Source: Diplodia intermedia (Eukaryota > Ascomycota > Dothideomycetes > Botryosphaeriales > Botryosphaeriaceae). Taken from it: a stretch of 64,000 nucleotides of DNA. Below, in pieces: positions 58,501 to 64,000 of this stretch. The DNA lies in the NCBI GenBank assembly GCA_021495925.1, contig JAKEKT010000007.1, positions 248,001-312,000 of the forward strand, read 5' to 3'. The notes under the pieces are model-generated. The model did no database searches, was not told the DNA's origin, and worked only from the letters and a program-made list of their open reading frames with translations. The first letter of the stretch is position 1. Each line of letters begins with the position of its first letter. Both the position numbers and the translations under genes were made by a program.

Positions 58501-58521
58501 GCGGGGGCGTCGGGCAAGTAG
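49522..58521 (+). CDS. FMP27: FMP27/Hobbit-type bridge-like lipid transfer protein (BLTP2 family)
   Basis: One uninterrupted exon encodes 2999 residues from the ATG at 49522 (MATTLSFLSG). The open frame reaches back to 49438, but the later ATG gives the conserved start. Residues ~5-28 form the N-terminal membrane anchor. The first bridge segment is RLGWYGLRRISFTPKDGIRL. Family signature motifs are present: GFWDK at 1387-1391, with FHSKINIAWKGDGDVHVILKG after it, and WPPW at 2180-2183 followed by VPFEVMFEFDTNPYGFSR. A coiled segment lies near 1840-1910. The C-terminus is Ser-rich with Gly-rich runs. Such proteins form long hydrophobic grooves that carry lipids at ER contact sites. The absence of introns over 9 kb is notable here. 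Confidence 0.95.
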   Translation: MATTLSFLSGLLVLLYLSTFVVFALLRIVTGISIQRLGWYGLRRISFTPKDGIRLDLRGLRISLHRPTFAQPTYVSLVLEELKVSVDLNKLGPAPPKSKPHTNGSLAHTKEGGKASEGSRGDFRKGHKRSRTWQQLTETKERIKKLHRKLDWIRLFDVVATSSSLVIQDVGTVQVAQFTAAVDTRRKMVDRSRLFQHRRAKSEHQTPAEWMFTVRNILFSPEGQESTEILDHLTLNVHGLLYKELDGLRDATIALKLGRLNVPFDDIHTCLERVKEKKKTDASHEAAGTGAGYSFNDVMEELERPGSRDEEIVQTVSDSKEFVSSLLRGIQEIQFAVSFFGLTKRIRDGSTKESPVYLNMSMKEFGFDLLRLDPRSPAHLMYFAPHDIAHQALIAAIAISVGIDHGQDHPERLLYIPMATMTLKTTLPSKTIQIDRERDVTERNTNILFANFVVTSPSLDLDPRHLPLILALLQSSDRKKAARPGPHDKQHIASRLLPKANIKFSVHEPVIRVTLPPMQTDKKENGEFDLLISNMSSVSLDLESSHSAGGDLHYSLASFFRLASHELYYQTAAGERHNLLATDATELKVQLDASPEVSVVVGLNFETFSIFMVRPEISEGVRQIVAQLRTYEASKAGRSSSKNKPNFLRKLPKWLTHFQVQGADFNVEVAGIDHDVSENSRGCALHLDSWTAEYKADKTEDAGSRISRRRMTSRTVPTESQLRATSPSSPPLSPAPRKRNLTETDGRRLAIHVTGLEGFVIESSDSREEESFLKLPRFEVAFTTSTDIQGPVFHVNSFAKSLFVHYSLYRHFAIGVAVMVLQRAFVKQYADRTFAAPAPEAPQTHRRHLTVPDTEAADTVQGVPTTPSKPEIVTLDFRVAFIQAKATMPGDPPLMLQIQGFDAGRHRWASPFVRAKMFRLYTGAPGLKKIWARMVSIKALRVDLRSSRRKTGTTITEEKSIDVATEAVRIAVPHQLVVHHVFDNITNTIKTVEQLHHRFKTQSNEYVLDKPPEGPKKVPRISIRSQALLFEIEEGGFEWKLGTIFRLGMLEQRQRLAREEAFEIKARKLAESDKRRGNTSQRARSAHPRGRSAQRRGGPDVGRKSQSADREPRITSPTARGRGMRYDVDGTAELDDSARIHIEQARDKLNKLHAQSWKRRIDQGMQFQNAAVKDIRSMFWGIDDMPEEPEQTETILAIPQRPALLAFLVSDLNFIVDKPSFPMSELPAYLNRIGKGMPTDMEYSLLIPMNVQINLGEARLTLRDYPLPFVHVPAIRTGQSTRLPSLSLKTDFVIAEEYRDRESSRLLDVEVVPPEILESGEKSGGFAVSVRRTIAPVKTYSDMKVEVNTNYPTRITWGTSYQPAIQDMMQVIEGFSKAAMDPSDKVGFWDKIRLSFHSKINIAWKGDGDVHVILKGSRDPYKVTGDGAGFTLCLRNDVQLNICQEDDPKKFLTVDSGTAILAVPDLSHYARMVEQEESDSESIVSGSSFKQGASFRKTAMKLSGNVRVMIGLVFEREEDGKRSFDFGPHYNVILKHPDYAKPFEGNEYDAFRGFRSHHIHMSVAIAAPHDRDWSVANTKASPNYNSVHLTPRFFSHFYSWWSLFSGAMSLPVRQGPLWPGVEKSGKKFGRHLATIKYSILLSPLYMSHVYKHKDPDDYGKSVVSATGLKVRLDSFMVDIHQRREEFRTSAQTANKPATTTGMRINQVQLDFISADIRAVAATISGTEQSDIEEATEDTLASYQNSHDPQVDLSKFTIPDNDLSWIDMDDFVELDWILPSESNPETKILPLAFAPRFTYFRQTDHQDNISGDPHRSSSFGNEPTHYCVMSKQNDPRRVQCNLISDRLKTVCEQIEQSQRDIGEQQLRILRSTSENDWELEERLAVYQHHDDNLKRKRDILKSMHSSLVSRLERDDRSAVPRSEGEDQYLEAPEMYDATDKDTKGVDSTPLADYISDFNNRFVIHNAQVKWNNALRNIILRYIHQVSQRRGFVYYMSRRAVKFILDIVEEQNKADEPPESPGARPRTMSTPLSPQADDDVDVRDRIQQLLEDGKKFVNANDSEMGNEETQKPNADNANEDIAQEFTAQNAYHVRLIAPQIQLQSEKNPKSAVLVAAKGMQLKVIEVMDKDNVEDDVSGLVQRRFSAAMDSLQIFVTSTKTFSTEYLHMYSGNRYGAAAGSSWPPWVPFEVMFEFDTNPYGFSRVVQRTSASLRYDKYNTLRLKYNEDVSGDDSGNAHCVDSAESRVDHLWVEFPHVRAVCDSMQYYAVYIIVLDLLLYSEPLERQRSEKLEKIMLASDFSDLDGAPELVVSLQERIHQLEEIKNRFQIHEQYLDREGWKNRIELERLLSENEEELFFMMKAITTSQRKSDDRAAEASQPTGLLRYLITASEIVWHLVREGSESLAEVQLGNASFDRTDNSDGSNLNSLEVERIHGLNLLPEAVYPEMIAPYLDEKANVADGRDTKMLRVHWYMLEAIAGIPVMDHFEVNIFPLKVQLEREIGKKLFEYIFPGVGSNAFENGDFSPFMVKQTPPGEEGENGTSAAAAAGGEAEGESPIGQASPEVPSGTYSHRASIDGSGPGALELRLQPTLALPDEKRPKSSSGLSARKGKEGGGLDFGAFKMFDASSRTGTSLFRNLHSSAGPKDTSDTLTIASARPSSRRSSATKLSGMNDEKAKNRFAMTRAPSSNRKERSQADDISQMMKRASNYMTFAYIKIPSMVLCLSYKGKGNRNFEDIHDLVFRMPTIEYRNKTWSNLDLAMALKKDVIRALVSHTGAILNNKFSHHRPKDKGRFKQITNPSILLNTGGGGGGGGDTASLMTTNSDKDSSRDRSPGDTASSAPDEPRRSFTSGRDSTLSHADSFGSSSARSVTGTTWTPSGEKSFGGGNGNLSASGNRFGAGASLDDHSSVAGSFADELSQVDDRDTASIRHGPNTLHRAITAMSSRSREKDADVEAEEVNRMKSRMLFGKKFVRAMGGGGGGQHGGGGGGAGGGGAGASGK

Positions 58522-60447
58522 GAAGTAGGGGGTTCGACACGACGATTCTTCGATTCTTCTTCTTTTGCTGTTGTTTTGGGAGAGAGAGGGAGAGGACAAC
58601 ACCGCCTCGTTTCGTTTCCAGGGCTCCCCCTTTTTTTTTATTGTCTAATCTTCTGCCCGCCCGCCTGCCGGCCTGCCCGCTTGGTCTTTTTCTTTTTTTC
58701 TGGCAGCTGTCGCTTATTCTTCTTCTTTTTCTTCTTGTCGTTGTTCTTGTAACAACCACCTTTTTCGTACTGCACGTTTTTTGGGTTGCGCTTTTTTTTT
58801 TTTCTTTCTCTGTAGCATTTCCAGCGGCGTCTTATTCTTCCTTGTTTGGTTCCTTTTTTCTCCACTGCATAAAAGAAAGGGGTTGTGGTGCGTGTGTCTG
58901 TGTGTCTGTGTCTTTTTTTTTTCTTCCCTTCTTCTTTCTCGTCGATAAAGCAAATAGACAGGGTCTTTATACCGGGTCGGAGGATGGGGAGTTTTTGTTA
59001 CCGGGCGAGGCGAGTTGTGGGATGGGATGCGATGGGCATGGGCATGGGCATGGGCATGGATGTGATGTATCATGGGAAAGGAGAGAGAAGAAGAAGAAGA
59101 AAATCAACATGGTATATATCATTTTACTCTCGCTCCCCTTTCTCTTTCTCTCCCTCTCCATCCCCCTCTCGCCTTTTGCTTTTGGATTGTTCTCCTGGGT
59201 CGCGACTGCTGGGGTAGTTGCGGAAGCTTGTATTTTGGATGGATGGACTCAGTCGGGGTTCGTTGTTGGTGGAGGTGGGGGGAAGGGAAGGGAAGCCGGG
59301 AGAGGGGTTTGGGACTTTTGAGCATTGGGCGCGGGTTTCGAGATAGAGATGAGTCAGATATGGATGGATGATTCAAATTCATGATGTTGTGCCGTTGAAT
59401 GATGCAAGTGAGCAAGTCGGCGGAGTTTTCGTCGTCAATTCTGGTGGTGGTAGTGGTGGGCTCGATTGTTTCGACACCCGTTCCTTGTGCGGTTCGCCAA
59501 ACCCTCAGTCTATTCACGGAAGGTTCATGCTGCTGCTGCGACTTAAGCGCCGGTGATCCGCTGTGATTGATTCGCCTTGGCGCGATATGGACCGGGGTGG
59601 GGTGCATGCATGCACGCATGCATGTGCAAGCGCCCGCTCGGGTGGAGCCGCTGCGCCGCACGACCCCGGTTTCTTCACACCACACGGACCAGTTCGACCG
59701 CACATCCCCATCCATCGTTTGCGCGCGCGCCGCCGAAAATAGACATGGCAGCAAGCACGAATGCTCCCACGATCTGCAAAGAAAAGGATCGCGTGGAAGT
59801 TGAATGTGGGATCGGAGAATTGGCTTCTGGCTTGAGAAGTGAACGCCGGCGATGCCGCTCGACGTGGAAGTGCACGCCGGCGCGCATTTTACCAGGCCTT
59901 GCAAGCGAAGCTCGGCACCCGTTTCAGAGCTCGCGGCGAAGATGCGGCGAAGAGGCGTTTTTTCCCGGGCGTTAAGGGCGTGGGGAGGTTGCCAAAAACA
60001 GAGTTGGGCGACTCGCTGCGGCACAGCAGCCACCATGGACGATCATCCGCGCCGCACTGACGTCGAAGCTTGGGTGGCGGCTATTGGAGCATATCGGTGG
60101 AGTAACACTCAAACAGGCATCTCTCCGTGCTCCCGTTCTTGGCTGAAGGCAGCCCTGGTAAACGGTACTTAAGAGGAGCAGTTTCACGCCGCATCTCATT
60201 TTAACTCAATCACTTTCAAACAGCTCTGCGGCTCTCTTTCCTCTTTTTAACGGCTTCCTCATTTTCTCCGTTTACTTCCCGGATCCGATATCCATACAGT
60301 TTTCGACAAACATCTTGCCCCCTAGCTGGACTAGCATCGTTTTCCATCTTCATTGTACTCTCTTACCCCCCACGGTCCCTACACTTACGTTGTTATCGCC
60401 CTTTTCAACAACCTCAGTTCCAATTGGGATAACTTTCGATTTCCGAG
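58522..60447. other. Intergenic region with simple repeats
   Basis: Follows FMP27. The first 400 bp are T/C-rich with many poly-T runs, consistent with a 3' untranslated region and terminator. It holds an ATGGGC repeat (59032-59059) and a perfect CATGCATGC inverted repeat (59605-59624). From ~60180 the sequence becomes the C/T-rich leader of the LPMO gene. No gene seen. Confidence 0.5.
59032..59059. repeat. ATGGGC hexanucleotide microsatellite
   Basis: Four perfect ATGGGC units plus a partial fifth, in non-coding sequence downstream of FMP27. Confidence 0.9.
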
Positions 60448-61656
60448 ATGGGCTCCCACATTTTCACCCGGGTGCTACTTGGTCTTGCCACCTCACTGTT
60501 AGTGGACGCGCATATTTCTCTGAGGCAACCTGTGCCTTATGACGATGCAGCGTTGCGTTCTGACAGAAGCCCACTCTCAAATAATTTCCCTTGCCACACC
60601 AGCAACTTCGCTTGGTCTGGAGAAGTCCCAGAGATGGCGGTTGGTAAGACCCAGCCGCTGATCTTCTACCCTCAGGTCAACGAAGACCAAATCTCGCAAC
60701 CCGCTGTTCACGGCGGAGGCACCTGTCAGCTCAGCATATCGCTTGACGTACCTCCGAAGAAGGATTCAACTTTCAAGGTCATCAAGACGATCGAAGGGGG
60801 CTGCCCAGGCCTTGACTCCAAACCCGAAAACTTCACTTATCAGATCCCGCAATCGATCCCCAGTGGAAAGGCGGTCTTTGCCTGGACATGGTTCCCAGTT
60901 TCGAGCGGCACACCAGAGATGTACATGAACTGCGCTCCTATCAAGGTCACCGGGGGGGCACAGGACACGACAGATTTCGTCCAACTACCAGACATCCTTG
61001 TCGCAAACTACAGCCCAGTAAATTGCACGAGGAATGGCACTGAAAATCAAGTCATGAAGGTGTTCAACCCTGGAGTTGTACTCGAGTACGGACCGACGCC
61101 GTCGACGATATCCCTCCCAACCGCTACTCCGGTGGGAGACGAGTGTCCAACTGCGGACCTCGCCTCGGCTGCATCCATCACCTCTCAGCCCCTCGCTGCC
61201 GGCACCCCCACCTCTGTGGCTGCCGGACAGCCCGGTGCCGCCGGCGGTGCGCTCGTGGAAACGGCCGTGTCGGGCTCCTCCGAAGCAGCTTCAGCAGCGG
61301 GCCCATCAACGACCTTGGCCACCACGACAGCCTCGGCATCATCTCAAGCTGCGTCAGGCAACGCAGCCGTGGCGGCAGGTCAAGCGGACACTCCGGCAGC
61401 AGCCACCCCGACCGACGACGGTTCCGCGAGCGACGGGCAGTGCGGCTCCTCGAACAACGGGCAGCTGGTCTGCAATGGGTCGTCGCACTTTGGCTTCTGT
61501 AACTGGGGGAAGATTACGTGGCAGTCGGTCGCGGATGGGACCGTCTGTGAGAACGGCACCATCAAGGCGGCGACGGCGGCGAGGATGAAGGAAAGACGTG
61601 CAGCGCACGTCCATGCTCATGGGCGGCTCTCTGGAGGGCGCCAGTTCCACGCTTGA
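60448..61656 (+). CDS. Secreted AA11-like lytic polysaccharide monooxygenase
   Basis: Single exon of 402 residues. The signal peptide MGSHIFTRVLLGLATSLLVDA leaves His22 as the new N-terminus (HISLRQPVPYDD), as required for a copper histidine brace. The second brace His is likely His88 in AVHGGGTCQLS. Other AA11-type blocks are SNNFPCH, FKVIKTIEGGCPG and FAWTWFPVSSGTPEMYMNCA, with Tyr159 the likely axial residue. A Ser/Thr/Ala linker (about 225-325) leads to a small Cys-containing C-terminal module (CGSSNNGQLVCNGSSHFGFC, then NGTI), probably carbohydrate binding. AA11 enzymes oxidise chitin. The end is Arg/His-rich. Confidence 0.85.
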   Translation: MGSHIFTRVLLGLATSLLVDAHISLRQPVPYDDAALRSDRSPLSNNFPCHTSNFAWSGEVPEMAVGKTQPLIFYPQVNEDQISQPAVHGGGTCQLSISLDVPPKKDSTFKVIKTIEGGCPGLDSKPENFTYQIPQSIPSGKAVFAWTWFPVSSGTPEMYMNCAPIKVTGGAQDTTDFVQLPDILVANYSPVNCTRNGTENQVMKVFNPGVVLEYGPTPSTISLPTATPVGDECPTADLASAASITSQPLAAGTPTSVAAGQPGAAGGALVETAVSGSSEAASAAGPSTTLATTTASASSQAASGNAAVAAGQADTPAAATPTDDGSASDGQCGSSNNGQLVCNGSSHFGFCNWGKITWQSVADGTVCENGTIKAATAARMKERRAAHVHAHGRLSGGRQFHA

Positions 61657-61966
61657 TGTATCTTTACGGGAAACGCTTATGCCGAAGTCTTCCTTGCTGG
61701 TCTTGGAAGTCGTCTTTTGTCAATCCGGTTCTCTCTATCATGCATCTGGGGGTTTTTTTTTTAGCGAATTCCTTCGGTAGCGCTCTTTTGAACATGAAAA
61801 CGATGATTACATAGGCGTCATGCCACTTTCCATCCTGTTTACTTTTCTCTTTTTCTTCGTTTTTTTGTTACCAAATATGTAGCAAAATCCGCGATTTCCA
61901 TTATTGATACGTAGTGTTCAGCAATGATCCAGTGTCACGAACGTGACACACGACAAATTATATTGA
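61657..61966. other. 3' flank of the LPMO gene
   Basis: T-rich untranslated and spacer sequence with poly-T runs at about 61750 and 61850. The palindromic GTGTCACGAACGTGACAC sits near 61932-61949. No gene. Confidence 0.5.
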
Positions 61967-62443
61967 CTAACCCGCCGCTTGCGCCGAGACTGTAAGCTGG
62001 ATGCACAGAGCTGCGAGGGTGATCGTTGTGGATGTGTAGTCCTCAAGAACAAACCAGCGTCAGGCAGTGCTGGTTCTGTCTTGATGCCCCCACCACAGGA
62101 AGATTAGGAAGCTAACAGCAACGCTGAGAACGACATTCACGATGATGAGAATGGACAGGCTGTACCAGCCAATTCTCTGAAGCGTACTGATTTGATGATG
62201 GGGAAGTGGCTTCTCCGTGGCTGATGGGCTGTGGCTCCGAGATGGAATATCCTGGAGGAGTGATGCCGAGGAAGCATGATGAAGATGAGGTTTGAGAGAA
62301 CGAAACCTGAACGACACTGGGATCTTCATGCTGTTCTGTTGGTATGACCTTGTAGGATCTTGGGTTGGGCTGGAGAGAAAAGTTGGAAAAGGGGGAGGGA
62401 ACTTGTCAAGGAAAGAAAAGGCTGAGAAAGTATTCGCACTCAT
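61967..62443 (-). pseudogene. N-terminal fragment of a fungal membrane-protein gene, broken by an in-frame stop
   Basis: From the ATG at 62443, 127 codons end with a membrane segment (GWYSLSILIIVNVVLSVAVS, then FLIFLWWGHQDRTSTA) and a TGA at 62060-62062. In the same frame the sequence continues RWFVLEDYTSTTITLAALCI and QLTVSAQAAG before a TAG at 61967-61969. This looks like the usual continuation of a large multi-pass fungal membrane protein, so the TGA is probably a nonsense change and the rest of the gene is lost. A gene whose C-terminal part resembles that kind of protein lies just upstream at 63080. Alternatively it is a genuine 127-residue single-pass protein. Confidence 0.5.
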
Positions 62444-63079
62444 GAGTTCCTGGGGTAGTTCTCCGAGGTGTTGTATGTGTTCACCAAAGCACTGTCACTA
62501 CGCCGCAATAAGCGCGCGCCGAGCCTTGCGTGGAGAACTCGGCTACCGAGAAATCACTGACGAATGACATACTCTGTTCAAGCGCCAGAATGGGAATCGT
62601 CGCACACTTGGATCGTTCGTAAATAGCAAGATCGATTCACGTTGTTCTGCAAGGCGATCGGCGGGTCGAAGCCCTTGGGCATCCGCATACGTACGTCCCT
62701 TTCGCTCTGGAACAGAGGAAGCACAGAAGGTGGCAGAAGATTTGAGCTTTCTGACTCGACCGAAGACGCGACACGCTTTCTACGTGGGTATTTGAATCAA
62801 TTGTCCAGACGTCGTTGTGGGTATTGAATGGATGCGATTGCGTTCAGACATTGGATTTAATTGCCCGCATAAGTATGGTGCAATGTCTCTGTGAGGCAGC
62901 TGCGAGTAGGCTCAATCCGCAGTGAAACATATCATCTTGCGCGTTGAGATTGGCTCTGAAGAAAAGCACGCATCGAAGGATGTGATGTTGTAAACAATAC
63001 ATTGTCTCATTCCGAAATCTATACTTATGCACAACGTTGAATATAAAGGCTCGCTGCTCATAGCCGATACTCCCACGCG
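62444..63079. other. Intergenic region between the two membrane-protein sequences
   Basis: About 640 bp, mixed composition, no gene text. It would be the promoter of the broken fragment and the 3' flank of the gene ending at 63080. Confidence 0.45.
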
Positions 63080-63895
63080 TCAAGCTGACACACCAATGCG
63101 TCCCGTGTCGGGAATCTGTTGGATTCGCACCCGCTGCTTTGCGATGCCCAAGTTCTTTAATGCTCTCTCCACATCGCCGTCGCTGGCCAGTGTGGAGACT
63201 CTCATGACTTCATCAGTCGCGCGTGTCGATACTTGTGCCGCCGATGACCAGGCGTTGTCGAGGATTGACCACCTGCTCAGGGCGCAGAAGAGCACGAAGA
63301 CGGTCGAGATGAGCATGAGATGAGTTCCGATCATCAAGAACACCGCTGTAATCCCATGTGCGTCCCTTGGAAAGGATTTGGTGAGGAATTCGGTTGTGGT
63401 GACGTTGTCGCTGACAGTGAAGGCGTCCAGTGAGCCGTAGTAGATCATGCGCGTTAATGCCGTCAGAAGTCCCTGAAGGGCAATGCTGGGGTCGGAGGTC
63501 TCATTGAGTGCTTTTACGAACAGCATGGCAAGCTTTCCATCCATCACCGTCTCCCCGGGGCTTATGAACCGAGCATCTCCGACACATTTAGCAGCGAAGC
63601 AAATCATCCGGCTTGGTGTTTCCGCTTTAATGGGTTTGTCTGCGTTTGACGCGCATGGCCTGATTGCCGGGTTGACCCACAAGGCAGGGAAAATTGATGC
63701 TCCCTCGCCGGGTTTTAAAGATTCCATTACTGTGTTCCGATCCAAGGTCAGTACGCCTCGCTCCTCCAAAGACAGACTTTCCCCAGATGCACCAAGTTGC
63801 TTCACAACGTCGGTTGATATGAACTGGGAATCCTTTGCATTGTACGTCATTGTTGGTTCAGTCCGATTGCCTGATGAGTAGGCCGACACGTGTGT
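63080..63895 (-). CDS. Last exon of a multi-pass fungal membrane protein (5' part outside window)
   Basis: The frame extends back to 63964 but meets a stop at 63971-63973. A CTCAG acceptor ending at 63896 fits as the 3' splice site, so I start the exon at 63895. Recognisable text includes SIALQGLLTALTRMIYYGSL, FLTKSFPRDAHGITAVFLMI, then GTHLMLISTVFVLFCALSRW and NAWSSAAQVST, followed by a cytosolic tail. This resembles the C-terminus of large uncharacterised membrane proteins common in ascomycetes: an extracytosolic domain with Cys (PCASN, CFAAKCVGD) then a final membrane helix. Function unknown. Confidence 0.62.
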   Translation of the reverse strand, partial: THVSAYSSGNRTEPTMTYNAKDSQFISTDVVKQLGASGESLSLEERGVLTLDRNTVMESLKPGEGASIFPALWVNPAIRPCASNADKPIKAETPSRMICFAAKCVGDARFISPGETVMDGKLAMLFVKALNETSDPSIALQGLLTALTRMIYYGSLDAFTVSDNVTTTEFLTKSFPRDAHGITAVFLMIGTHLMLISTVFVLFCALSRWSILDNAWSSAAQVSTRATDEVMRVSTLASDGDVERALKNLGIAKQRVRIQQIPDTGRIGVSA

Positions 63896-64000
63896 CTGAG
63901 AGCTATTACCCCTACGCCTTTCGTTAGCTTCTCTTGAAACAGAAATGAGTAGGATTGTTCTCACATTGCATCAAAACATAGTGTTGCGTTGATGGTCGGC

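Noticed and set aside
1..64000. Biosynthetic gene cluster around the decarboxylase, hydrolase and thioesterase
   Set aside because: No PKS, NRPS, terpene synthase, P450 or cluster regulator is present; the enzymes are interleaved with housekeeping genes.

Overview
The window looks like a gene-dense nuclear region of a filamentous ascomycete (Pezizomycotina). The evidence is short introns of about 48-110 nt with CTAAC/CTGAC-like branch points, GC-rich coding sequence, a HET-domain relic, an AA11-like LPMO, a Ser/Thr-rich GPI-type wall protein, and fungal versions of SPB1, BRE2, ENP1, CLG1 and FMP27. I cannot name the species. Exon boundaries were read by eye from splice signals, reading phase and family conservation.

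Left part (1-16 kb): the 3' end of SPB1, a PQ-loop membrane protein with an 18-nt microexon, and the spliceosomal MFAP1 homologue sharing a divergent promoter with it. Next come a truncated HET-domain relic, the U-box cyclophilin CYP8/PPIL2, a repeat remnant, a GPI-type cell-wall protein, a six-exon DUF676 serine hydrolase with a GC-AG intron, and a secreted M28 metallopeptidase.

Middle (16-43 kb): an aromatic amino acid decarboxylase, an AT-rich stretch with a degenerate inverted-repeat element, a two-exon 38-residue CxxC microprotein, and a divergent BRE2 (COMPASS) / ENP1 (bystin) pair. After a 3.5 kb gap comes mitochondrial ribosomal protein uL15m. A 5.2 kb gap then precedes a CLG1-like cyclin, followed by a TesB-type acyl-CoA thioesterase, an alternative NADH dehydrogenase and an unassigned membrane protein.

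Right part (43-64 kb): a second, vacuolar-type PQ-loop transporter, a WW-domain protein with GYGQP repeats and a glycine zipper, and the 9-kb single-exon FMP27/BLTP2-type bridge-like lipid transfer protein. The window ends with an AA11-like LPMO, a broken membrane-protein relic and the 3' exon of a probable family member cut by the window edge.

Most genes are core housekeeping functions: ribosome biogenesis (SPB1, ENP1), splicing (MFAP1, CYP8), chromatin (BRE2), mitochondria (uL15m, NADH dehydrogenase) and lipid transport (FMP27). A few accessory or secreted genes and relics lie between them. I see no biosynthetic cluster, CRISPR array, rRNA or convincing tRNA, and no clearly new multi-gene system. 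The most unusual items are the 38-residue microprotein, the GC-AG intron next to a catalytic serine, the microexon, and the WW/glycine-zipper repeat protein.
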